Below, piece after piece: positions 31,930-38,443 of a stretch of 38,443 bases of DNA. The notes under the pieces were generated by a model. It was not told where the DNA came from. It saw nothing but the letters and a program-made list of their open reading frames with translations, and did not search any database. The translations under genes and the position numbers were made by a program. Position 1 is the first letter of the stretch. Every line of letters starts with the position of its first letter. This DNA comes from Desulfosporosinus sp. (lineage in GTDB: Bacteria > Bacillota > Desulfitobacteriia > Desulfitobacteriales > Desulfitobacteriaceae), in the NCBI GenBank assembly GCA_020692355.1, contig JAIMKP010000029.1:1-38443 (forward strand), read 5' to 3'.

Positions 31930-32162
31930 AAATCGAGCAAGATAATCAAGAGATGCTGGGCACTTATCAACAGCGGTTATCAGAAGCCGTAGCTGCCCCT
32001 GGCGTTATGCTCAATACGGACGAAACCGACTTTGTCAAAAAAGAACATGATTCGGTTGGTGTAGTAACGGATCTGAAACTGGCTCCGGACGAAAAACGAG
32101 GAGACAGGTACATCATTTCAAACTCAGAAACGACGACCTGTCCCTCTGTTTACTTTCCGTAA
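31926..32162 (+). CDS. doubtful small ORF, 3' half built from a REP-like element
   Basis: 78 codons from GTG 31926, overlapping the previous stop as GTGA. There is no ribosome site of its own beyond coupling. The last 20 codons run through the inverted repeat at 32098-32146. The protein shows no domain that I recognise. It may be a remnant or non-coding. Confidence 0.25.
   Translation: MKIEQDNQEMLGTYQQRLSEAVAAPGVMLNTDETDFVKKEHDSVGVVTDLKLAPDEKRGDRYIISNSETTTCPSVYFP
32098..32146. repeat. REP-like inverted repeat
   Basis: GAGGAGACAGGT (32098-32109) pairs with ACCTGTCCCTC (32136-32146), with one bulged base. GGGACAGGT-type ends are typical of REP/RAYT-related palindromes in Clostridia and related groups; no transposase gene is nearby. 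Confidence 0.55.
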
Positions 32163-32226
32163 AATATACTTTATGAAATGAGCTCTTTACGAGTAAGGAG
32201 CCGCAGATACCACGGGCCGGGGTAAT

Positions 32227-32649
32227 CTACTCCCGGATCACCAAGACCGGGATCGTGGAATAGCTAACCACTTTTTGCGCGACACTGCCCATGAGAAGTC
32301 TCTTGAATCCGCCTAAACCACGCGTGCCGATGACGATCAGATCCATCTTGTTTTGCTCGGCGTATTCAAGCAATTGTTCCGTTGGATGCCCGCTCAGGAT
32401 AACCGTTTGGATGTCGCTCCCTAGGCTGGAGGCATACGAACGTGTTTTTTGTAACACCGGCTCATAGTAAGCTTGTGCCTGATCGAGTTCTGCCACTTCG
32501 CCCCCACCGGGACTGAAATCCGGCAAATGCACGACCGTCAAGGTAGTCACTGAGGCACTCAGTTTGCGTCCAAGCTCTACCGCAGCGCGAAAAGCTTTTT
32601 TACTGCTTTCTGAACCATCTAGACCAACAAGGATACGACGAATATCCAT
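32227..32649 (-). CDS. universal stress protein UspA family
   Basis: 140 residues, a single Usp domain. The nucleotide-binding motif G-2x-G-9x-G-S is intact (GTRGLGGFKRLLMGS), placing it in the ATP-binding subgroup; ILVGLDGSESSKKA is the usual first strand. Such proteins bind ATP as dimers and help survival of starvation or stress by means that are poorly known. The ATG at 32649 has GAGAGGG upstream. It follows the YeiH-type exporter gene on the same strand by 81 bases. Confidence 0.93.
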   Translation of the reverse strand: MDIRRILVGLDGSESSKKAFRAAVELGRKLSASVTTLTVVHLPDFSPGGGEVAELDQAQAYYEPVLQKTRSYASSLGSDIQTVILSGHPTEQLLEYAEQNKMDLIVIGTRGLGGFKRLLMGSVAQKVVSYSTIPVLVIRE

Positions 32650-32730
32650 AAAATCAACCCTCTCTATAATTTAAGATCTTCTTCTTAGTTTAGCCACCGT
32701 TCAAGACGCTCACTTCTATCAAGTGGACGC

Positions 32731-33789
32731 TTAAAACCAACGCAACGTAACGTACGATACGGCTGATACCACGATCGAACCAAAAAACATGGCGACTAAT
32801 GGTCGTAAGGCCCGTGTTTTTAAGTGGGAAAGATGAACATTTAACCCTAGCCCTACCATAGCAGCTGCTAAGAGAAAGGCGGCAACGGTGGAGATGCTGT
32901 TTAAGACGGTCAGGGGAATGGACAGATAAGTTCCCATAAGGCTTGTCAGCAAAAACCCAAACAGGAACCAGGGGAACGGAGTGCTCTTCCTGCTCTCAGA
33001 AGTGCCTTTGCGGCGCATCCAAGCAGCCAGAACAAAACTCAAAGGTAGTATCAAAAACACCCGGCCTAACTTAGCCAACAACCCTTCGGCTAAAGCTTCG
33101 GCCCCGGCGGGTGCGGCCGCTGCCGCGACATGGGCTATCTCATGGAGACTGATTCCACTCCAGATTCCGTATTCCACGGCGCTCAAGGGAAGATAGGGAC
33201 GTAAAAAGGTATACGCCAAGGTAAACACCGTACCCATAAGGGCTACGATTCCCGCGCCCATGGCCGTGTCCTCATCATCCGCATTGAGAATTGGCGCCAC
33301 CGCGGCGATGGCGGCCGCCCCGCAAACTCCTGTTCCGATACCAAGCAGCAGTGAAAGTTCTTTTTCCGCCCGTATGAATTTGGCCAACGCCAGCGTTACG
33401 GCAATTGCCAAGATGATGGTCAGCGCACCGTGGAGCAAAAGGGGAAATCCCTTATGTAACACGATGTCAATGTTCAGCTTAAACCCATAAAGAATGATGG
33501 CAAAGCGCAGAATTTTATGTCCCGAAAAGCGGATACCTTCCCGCAGGGGCTCGGGATAACCCAGCAGATTACGGTAAAGGATTGCGATCAGGATCGCAGT
33601 AAGCATGGCCCCGACACGGTTGACCCCTGGGAGATTGGCCAAAGCCGTACCGGCTGCAGCTACGGCCATGGTGAACAAAATGCCCTGGATAAACAAGCGC
33701 CATGATGCCGACACGGGCACATCTGTTTTCTCTTTGTCTTGAAAATTCCCTGATAGATAAAGTACTTCCTCTTTCTCCGATAGTGACAT
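32731..33789 (-). CDS. YeiH/UPF0324 family putative sulfate exporter
   Basis: 352 residues with nine or ten membrane segments, matching the conserved hypothetical family PF03601 (YeiH-type). GVNRVGAMLTAILIAILYRN, LRFAIILYGFKLN, GIGTGVCGAAAIAAVAPIL and GISLHEIAHVAAA are family blocks. Members are annotated as putative sulfate or sulfonate exporters; direct evidence is thin. The N-terminal 28 residues are an additional hydrophilic tail. The ATG at 33789 has an excellent AAGGAGGT site. Confidence 0.88.
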   Translation of the reverse strand: MSLSEKEEVLYLSGNFQDKEKTDVPVSASWRLFIQGILFTMAVAAAGTALANLPGVNRVGAMLTAILIAILYRNLLGYPEPLREGIRFSGHKILRFAIILYGFKLNIDIVLHKGFPLLLHGALTIILAIAVTLALAKFIRAEKELSLLLGIGTGVCGAAAIAAVAPILNADDEDTAMGAGIVALMGTVFTLAYTFLRPYLPLSAVEYGIWSGISLHEIAHVAAAAAPAGAEALAEGLLAKLGRVFLILPLSFVLAAWMRRKGTSESRKSTPFPWFLFGFLLTSLMGTYLSIPLTVLNSISTVAAFLLAAAMVGLGLNVHLSHLKTRALRPLVAMFFGSIVVSAVSYVTLRWF

Positions 33790-33835
33790 CTTATACCTCC
33801 TTGAGCGTTTACGATTCCCTTCGAATCATAGGAAC

Positions 33836-33865
33836 ACTATAAGGGAGAGAATCGGAAGCGAGCAA
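33836..33865 (-). promoter_or_regulatory. sigma-A promoter for the YeiH-type gene
   Basis: Minus strand: TTGCTC (33865-33860), an 18-base spacer, TATAGT (33841-33836). Between promoter and start is a short inverted repeat, GATTC/GAATC (33813-33827). Confidence 0.6.
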
Positions 33866-33929
33866 CACGAATATCTTATGAAGGCGATAGGAAAAACTCA
33901 TAACTGCGTTTATCGATCCTCCATGGCCC

Positions 33930-33966
33930 CAAAAAAGCCCCGTGTTCTTCCTCAGAACACGGGGCT
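33930..33966 (-). terminator. intrinsic terminator of the ato-like operon
   Basis: A 13-bp perfect stem (33936-33948 with 33954-33966, loop TCCTC), followed on the minus strand by a run of six T (33936-33931). It ends the CoA-transferase transcript before the YeiH gene. Confidence 0.92.
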
Positions 33967-33981
33967 AGATTTTGTTTATTT

Positions 33982-34614
33982 TTAAAGCAATTTTGCTTTT
34001 GTTGCGGCCTGTATCTCTGCGAAAGTCACTCCGGGGGCCATTTCCTGAAGAACCAGGCCTTGGGGAGTAACCTCCATAACACCCATATCAGTGACGATCA
34101 GATTGACCTGGTGGGCTGCAGTCAAGGGCAACGAGCATTGCTTTAGTACCTTTGGAGTGCCGTTCTTGGCAGTGTGTTCCATAGCGACGATCACCCGGCG
34201 CGCACCGACGACCAGATCCATGGCGCCTCCCATACCCGGTACCATTTTCCCTGGTATCATCCAGTTGGCCAGATTCCCTTCTTCATCGACTTGAAGGGCT
34301 CCGAGCACCGTTGCATCGACATGGCCGCCCCGGATAATTGCAAAGGAAAGGGCACTGTCAAAACAGCTCCCTCCCGGTAGGATGGTGCTGTATTTTCCCC
34401 CGGCATTCACTACATCTGGATCCTCTTGCCCTTCCTGCGGCGAGGGTCCAAGACCTAAAAACCCGTTTTCTGACTGAAGAATGATCGTGATGCCCTCCGG
34501 TAGGGCGTTAGCTACTTTAACGGGCATGCCGATACCCAAGTTCACGACATCTCCTGTTTTGAATTCGCGAGCGACGCGTTGAATTAGCCACTCCATCCGT
34601 GCCTCTTTATCCAT
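33982..34614 (-). CDS. atoA: CoA-transferase subunit B (3-oxoacid/butyrate type)
   Basis: 210 residues. Beta subunit of a class I CoA-transferase that moves CoA between short-chain acids (acetoacetate, butyrate, acetate). The catalytic Glu is E49 in the SENG motif (48-51), followed by GLGPSP; GGAMDLVVGARRVIVAMEHT is also typical. I use ATG 34614, with AAAGGGGGTC upstream, not the longer frame from 34659. Its 5' end overlaps the alpha subunit by 8 bases. A strong terminator follows. Confidence 0.93.
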   Translation of the reverse strand: MDKEARMEWLIQRVAREFKTGDVVNLGIGMPVKVANALPEGITIILQSENGFLGLGPSPQEGQEDPDVVNAGGKYSTILPGGSCFDSALSFAIIRGGHVDATVLGALQVDEEGNLANWMIPGKMVPGMGGAMDLVVGARRVIVAMEHTAKNGTPKVLKQCSLPLTAAHQVNLIVTDMGVMEVTPQGLVLQEMAPGVTFAEIQAATKAKLL

Positions 34615-35281
34615 GCTGAGCGACCCCCTTTGGCCTCGCTTGAACCAGATAATGCACAAAGATGCCCGGAGTCATGACCTCATCCGGATCAATTTCCCCG
34701 AGAGGGACGATCTTTTCAACTTGTGCAATCACGGTCTTGGCCGCAGTGGCCATCACGGGATTAAAATTGCGGGCTGCACGGCGGTAGACCAAGTTTCCGG
34801 CCGGATCCGCTTTATAAGCCCTCAGCAAGGCGACATCCGCACTGAGAGGGAGTTCCAGGAGATATTCCTTATGGTCTATACTGATTTTTTGTTTTCCCTC
34901 CTCGACAATCGTTGCAACACCGGTAGGAGTCAGAAACCCTCCGAGACCGGCTCCGGCAGACCTGATTTGCTCCACCAGAGTGCCCTGAGGCACGAGTTGG
35001 ACTTCAAGCTCGCCCGCCAGCATTTGTTTCCCTGTTTCCGGGTTCGTTCCAATGTGGGAGGCGATCACTTTGCGAAAGCATCGGTTCACAATGAGTTGAG
35101 ACAAGGCGTCTCCGAGAATTCCCGTGTCATTGGCAATCAGGGTTAAACCCTTGATACCACGTTGGGCCAACAACTCCAAGATTTGATCCGGCGCTCCGGA
35201 ACCGATGAACCCTCCGACCATCACGGTCATCCCATCTTCTATTTTATTCACAGCTGCTTCAAGAGGAATTTGCTCCACCAC
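34607..35281 (-). CDS. atoD: CoA-transferase subunit A (3-oxoacid/butyrate type)
   Basis: 224 residues. Alpha subunit, with the CoA-binding GGFIGSGAPDQILELL segment near residue 23 and the GTLVEQIRSAGAGLGGFLTPTG block. It pairs with the overlapping beta subunit gene. It starts at GTG 35281 with AAGGAGGG 7 bases upstream. It lies 135 bases downstream of the fatty-acid transporter on the same strand with no terminator, so co-transcription is likely. The exact acid substrate cannot be told from sequence. Confidence 0.93.
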   Translation of the reverse strand: MVEQIPLEAAVNKIEDGMTVMVGGFIGSGAPDQILELLAQRGIKGLTLIANDTGILGDALSQLIVNRCFRKVIASHIGTNPETGKQMLAGELEVQLVPQGTLVEQIRSAGAGLGGFLTPTGVATIVEEGKQKISIDHKEYLLELPLSADVALLRAYKADPAGNLVYRRAARNFNPVMATAAKTVIAQVEKIVPLGEIDPDEVMTPGIFVHYLVQARPKGVAQHG

Positions 35282-35416
35282 GTTCGAGCCCTCCTTCAGT
35301 GTTTGCGCATTTCCGTGGACGGCGGGTAACTCACTCTACCCTTTTCTCATGAACAGGCGAGTCGCAGGCTCACGCTCCACGGCCCGCCCAGACGTTGAAT
35401 CCCTAAGCAAGAAACC

Positions 35417-36820
35417 CTAGAATACAGGCGGAAGATAAGGCAGGGTATTGGCCAACAGCCAGAGCATAAAGATGACCACAGGCGCGTGGAAAATCAGCTG
35501 CAGGATCGAATAGCCTGCCAGATCCCTGGCTCTCACGCCCATCAAGCCCATCAGCGGCAGCATCCAGAAGGGATTGATAAAGTTGGGCAACGCTTCAGCG
35601 GCATTATAGACCTGCACGATCCAGCCCATATTCACATGGAGTTGCTTCGCTGCTTCCAGAACATAAGGGGCTTCAACAATCCACTTGCCTCCGCCGGAGG
35701 GCAGAAAGAGTCCCAAGATAGCCGAGTAAATACCGACAATCGGTGCCAGGGTATTATGATTGGAGATGGAAACAAAAAACTTCATGAGGACATCGTTTAA
35801 CCCTGAACCCATCATGATCCCGAAGATTCCGGCATAGAGCGGGAATTGGATTAGCACTCCACTGGTAGCGGGTACTGCTTTGGCTGCCGCGTGCAAAAAG
35901 TTCCTGGGTGTCCAATGCAGAAGCATCCCCAGCATCAGAAACATGAAGTTATAGGTATTCAGATCGAGGGCTGCCAGGCCGCCTTTGGTCGCGAAAATAT
36001 AAGCCAGATAAACCACTCCGAGAGCGACCAGGATCAAAGATAAGATCGGGCTATATTCCAGGCGTTCCGCAGGTTTTTGCGGTTTTCCCGTCGGATAGGA
36101 AATGTCACCATATTGAATGCCTGCTGCTTCTGCTGTTTTGGCTTTCTCGGCCGATGGAGCGGAAAAATAGGCAATCCCTACGGAGAGAACGACTAAAACG
36201 ATGATCATGACCAGGTTTTGCCAGGTGAAGATCGTTTGAGACATGGGAATGGTGCCGCTGATCTTCAAAAGCGCTGGGGGAATAGAAGTTTTCGTCGCCA
36301 TAAGCAAGCTGGCAGACGATGATAAGCCCAGGGCCCAGATACTCCCGAGTCCCAGGTATCCCGCCGCGCCGATGGCCCGATAGTCAATTCCCTGGACACG
36401 TTTACTGACTTCCTTGATCAGTATTCCGCTGAAAATAAGACTAAATCCCCAACTAATCAGCGAAGCAGCCATGGCAAAAAAAGCAACAAAGGCAATCGCT
36501 GTTTTGGGGGTTTTCGGAATCGTGGCCAAGGTTTCGATCAAGCGGTGTACCGGTTTGGAAACCGCGACGATATAACCGGCGATCACCACGAAAGCCATCT
36601 GCATCGTGAAGGGAATCAAATCCCAATAATGCGAGCCAAAATCGATAGCAACTTTCTGGGGACTGCGACCCATCAGCAGAGCGGCTGCGGCAACAATGAT
36701 CACGGCCAAGATCGCAAAAACATAGGCGTCAGGAAACCAGCGCTCACTCCAATCGGCCAGGGAAACCCCCAGCCTGGCTAAAAGACCATTTTTTTCATCT
36801 TCCTTACGTCCTAAACTCAT
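35417..36820 (-). CDS. atoE: short-chain fatty acid transporter, AtoE family
   Basis: 467 residues with about ten to twelve membrane segments. WSERWFPDAYVFAILAVI near the start, SLISWGFSLIFSGILIKEV, and PSGGGKWIVEAPYVL followed by NFINPFWMLPLMGLMGVRARDLAGY are family hallmarks. It probably imports butyrate or acetoacetate for the CoA-transferase encoded downstream. The ATG at 36820 has AAAGGGGC upstream. A sigma-54 promoter lies about 100 bases upstream, and the sigma-54 activator gene lies just beyond it. Confidence 0.93.
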   Translation of the reverse strand: MSLGRKEDEKNGLLARLGVSLADWSERWFPDAYVFAILAVIIVAAAALLMGRSPQKVAIDFGSHYWDLIPFTMQMAFVVIAGYIVAVSKPVHRLIETLATIPKTPKTAIAFVAFFAMAASLISWGFSLIFSGILIKEVSKRVQGIDYRAIGAAGYLGLGSIWALGLSSSASLLMATKTSIPPALLKISGTIPMSQTIFTWQNLVMIIVLVVLSVGIAYFSAPSAEKAKTAEAAGIQYGDISYPTGKPQKPAERLEYSPILSLILVALGVVYLAYIFATKGGLAALDLNTYNFMFLMLGMLLHWTPRNFLHAAAKAVPATSGVLIQFPLYAGIFGIMMGSGLNDVLMKFFVSISNHNTLAPIVGIYSAILGLFLPSGGGKWIVEAPYVLEAAKQLHVNMGWIVQVYNAAEALPNFINPFWMLPLMGLMGVRARDLAGYSILQLIFHAPVVIFMLWLLANTLPYLPPVF

Positions 36821-36920
36821 CAGAACAGCCCCTTTCGTCTTTCTTTTCAGATTTTACTGAATATAACGTTTGGAACAGGCTCAGGAAAACATGCGCATCA
36901 CCCCCTTCGTCCACTTAGAA

Positions 36921-36936
36921 TGCAATTCCTGTTCCA
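36921..36936 (-). promoter_or_regulatory. sigma-54 (-24/-12) promoter for atoE-atoDA
   Basis: Minus strand, 36936 to 36921: TGGAAC-N5-TTGCA, differing from TGGCAC-N5-TTGCA at one base and keeping the invariant GG and GC at correct spacing. It lies between a sigma-54 activator gene and its likely target. Confidence 0.75.
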
Positions 36937-36967
36937 GCTCATAGCAGCGCTGACCGTCCGAAACCAA

Positions 36968-36998
36968 CAAAAAACACCCGCTCACAGACGAGGGGTGT
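36968..36998 (-). terminator. intrinsic terminator of the sigma-54 activator gene
   Basis: Minus strand: ACACCC-CTC (36998-36990), a loop, GAG-C-GGGTGT, then TTTTTT. One bulged C. It lies between the activator stop and the sigma-54 promoter. Confidence 0.8.
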
Positions 36999-37046
36999 GT
37001 AACTTTTTCACAGCAGCCATGCAGAATTTGCGCAGTGATGTGGGGG

Positions 37047-38426
37047 TTAGAGATGGTAATCTTGAATCTTGTAGATGAGGGCACGGCGCGAAATCTGCAA
37101 GAGGTTGGCAGCGTGCGCTTTATTGCCTCCGGTGATGGCCAGAGCGTCCGCGATATGTTTTCTCTCGGTCTCGGCCAGGACCTCCCGCATCGAGCGAAAG
37201 GGAAGCCGGGGGGTTCCATAACTTGTTCCGGCTCCCTCGCCCGTTAAATGGAGGGGGAGATGCTCCGGTAGAATGACTTTGGTGTTGCTCATGATCAGAG
37301 CGCGTTCAACCGCATTTTCTAATTCGCGCACATTGCCCGGCCAAGGATAATGCCGAAAGATTTCACTAACCTCGGGTGAAAACAGGATCCCTTCCTTATC
37401 CGTCCCAGCGGCGAAGCGATGCAGGAAATAATCGGCCAAGAGCACGATATCATCGCCGCGTTCACGCAAGGGCGGAAGATGCATGGTTACGACATTGAGA
37501 CGGTAATAAAGATCGAGGCGAAAACGTTTTTCTGCGATTTCCTGGGTTAAATCACGGTTGGTTGCGGCAATTACCCGGACATCCGCACTCAGCGTTTTGG
37601 TGCCCCCGACGCGTTCAAATTCGTGCTCCTGCAAGACCCTCAAGAGTTTCACCTGCAGACTTGGGCCCATCTCGGCAACTTCGTCCAGGAACAACGTCCC
37701 TCCTTCAGCCAGCTCGAATTTTCCCGGTTTCTGATTCCAGGCCCCGGTAAAAGCGCCCTTTTCATGTCCGAAAAGTTCGCTTTCCAATAAGCCTTCCGGA
37801 ATCGCTCCACAGTTAATTTGCAGAAAGGGCTTCTGCCAACGTTCACTGCTATAATGAATCGTTTTGGCCACCACCCCTTTGCCGGTTCCACTGTCACCGG
37901 TCAACAACACGGTGACCGTAGAATTGGCAATGCGCCCCACATCTTTGTAGATTTCTTGCATTTTCGGGCTCTCCCCGATCAGCTTGACGCTGCCTTCTAC
38001 CTCTTCGCTTAAGGCCTTCACTTCGCGGGCCAGCATGTCCACTTCACGGGCGAGTTTGCGCATTCTGAGGGCACGCTCGACCAGGATTCGGACTTCTTCC
38101 ACATTAAAAGGTTTGGGTATGTAATCGAAGGCACCTCGTTTCATGGCCTCTACCGCCATTTCCGCACTGCTGAAGGCCGTCATCAAAATAACGGGCAGAT
38201 CGGGTTGTTCCTGATGGATTTCATAGAAACACTGTAACCCATCCATTTGAGGCATGCGAATGTCCAGCAAAACGACCTCATAATCTTTTTCCCGGACTTT
38301 CTGCAAGGCATCAACCCCGTTTTCTGCGGTATCGACCCTGAAACCGGCTTTTTGTAAGACGGTTTGCAGGATAATGCGTAGACTCAACTCATCATCCGCC
38401 ACCAAAATAGTTACGGCCTCCGACAT
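37047..38426 (-). CDS. atoC: sigma-54-dependent response regulator (AtoC/NtrC family)
   Basis: 459 residues. Receiver domain (1-120) with the acidic pair D11/D12, phospho-acceptor D55 in LLDIRMP, T83 and K105. AAA+ domain (about 145-380) with Walker A GDSGTGKG (177-184) and the sigma-54 contact loop GAFTGA (224-229). A C-terminal Fis-type helix-turn-helix ends the protein. When phosphorylated it should activate the sigma-54 promoter at 36921. The ATG at 38426 has AGGGGGA upstream at the window edge. A sensor kinase gene may lie just outside the window; I cannot see it. Confidence 0.94.
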   Translation of the reverse strand: MSEAVTILVADDELSLRIILQTVLQKAGFRVDTAENGVDALQKVREKDYEVVLLDIRMPQMDGLQCFYEIHQEQPDLPVILMTAFSSAEMAVEAMKRGAFDYIPKPFNVEEVRILVERALRMRKLAREVDMLAREVKALSEEVEGSVKLIGESPKMQEIYKDVGRIANSTVTVLLTGDSGTGKGVVAKTIHYSSERWQKPFLQINCGAIPEGLLESELFGHEKGAFTGAWNQKPGKFELAEGGTLFLDEVAEMGPSLQVKLLRVLQEHEFERVGGTKTLSADVRVIAATNRDLTQEIAEKRFRLDLYYRLNVVTMHLPPLRERGDDIVLLADYFLHRFAAGTDKEGILFSPEVSEIFRHYPWPGNVRELENAVERALIMSNTKVILPEHLPLHLTGEGAGTSYGTPRLPFRSMREVLAETERKHIADALAITGGNKAHAANLLQISRRALIYKIQDYHL

Positions 38427-38443
38427 ATGGAACCATTCCCCCT

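Noticed and set aside
33813-33827. GATTC/GAATC inverted repeat as an operator of the YeiH-type gene
   Set aside because: Only 5-bp arms and no recognised regulator; noted in the promoter entry only.
1-38443. tRNA or rRNA genes
   Set aside because: I saw no cloverleaf with a CCA-type end and no rRNA-like conserved segments on either strand.

Overview
The window looks like chromosome from an endospore-forming member of the Clostridia, most likely the Desulfitobacterium/Desulfosporosinus (Peptococcaceae-like) group. This rests on protein similarity as I recognise it, on the Firmicute gene order comF - csp - hpf - secA - prfB - ftsEX - M23 hydrolase - ctp - uvrB - uvrA, on strong AGGAGG ribosome sites, on GTG/TTG starts, and on three full matches to the sigma-H promoter consensus. 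I did no database search, so the taxonomy is an inference.

Layout. (1) 1-4715: the edge of a HEARO-like structured element, comF, a cluster of DnaA boxes, a polar amino-acid ABC transporter (binding lipoprotein, permease, ATPase), a cold-shock protein and the hibernation factor hpf. (2) 4739-10521: a terminator, a tandem 90-bp repeat, then secA-prfB (prfB with its programmed +1 frameshift) and a split transketolase. (3) 10580-14696: an envelope operon of ftsE, ftsX, an M23 murein hydrolase and an S41 protease, with a sigma-H-type promoter in front. (4) 14792-18559: a P-loop protein, a convergent HDOD/holin-like pair and a periplasmic-binding-like lipoprotein. (5) 18560-24292: a second HEARO-like element abutting the stop codon of the lipoprotein gene, a LexA-controlled uvrB, a heptamer repeat array, an undescribed small-peptide/antisense-RNA module, and uvrA. 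(6) 24420-26253: a HAD phosphatase and an FMN-dependent alpha-hydroxy-acid oxidase-like protein. (7) 26476-32162: a 1221-residue GGDEF-EAL protein, a possible polysaccharide-deacetylase-like exported protein and small coiled-coil ORFs. (8) 32227-38443, minus strand: a universal stress protein, a YeiH-type exporter, and a short-chain fatty-acid (ato-like) cluster of sigma-54 activator, transporter and CoA-transferase, with a -24/-12 promoter in front of the transporter.

The most interesting item is the module between uvrB and uvrA (about 21117-21448). A 31-residue hydrophobic, Lys-ended peptide has its Shine-Dalgarno site in a hairpin. Its 5' leader carries a 9-base sequence complementary to the loop of a 13-bp hairpin at the 3' end. 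A convergent consensus promoter on the minus strand would make an antisense RNA of about 120 nt ending in that same hairpin. This is the architecture of a type I toxin-antitoxin locus.

Other notable signals are two inverted HEARO-like elements with compensatory stem changes (both abutting GTGA), three sigma-H promoters, the DnaA-box cluster, the LexA box over the uvrB -35, and a UvrB C-terminus rewritten by 7-bp repeats.
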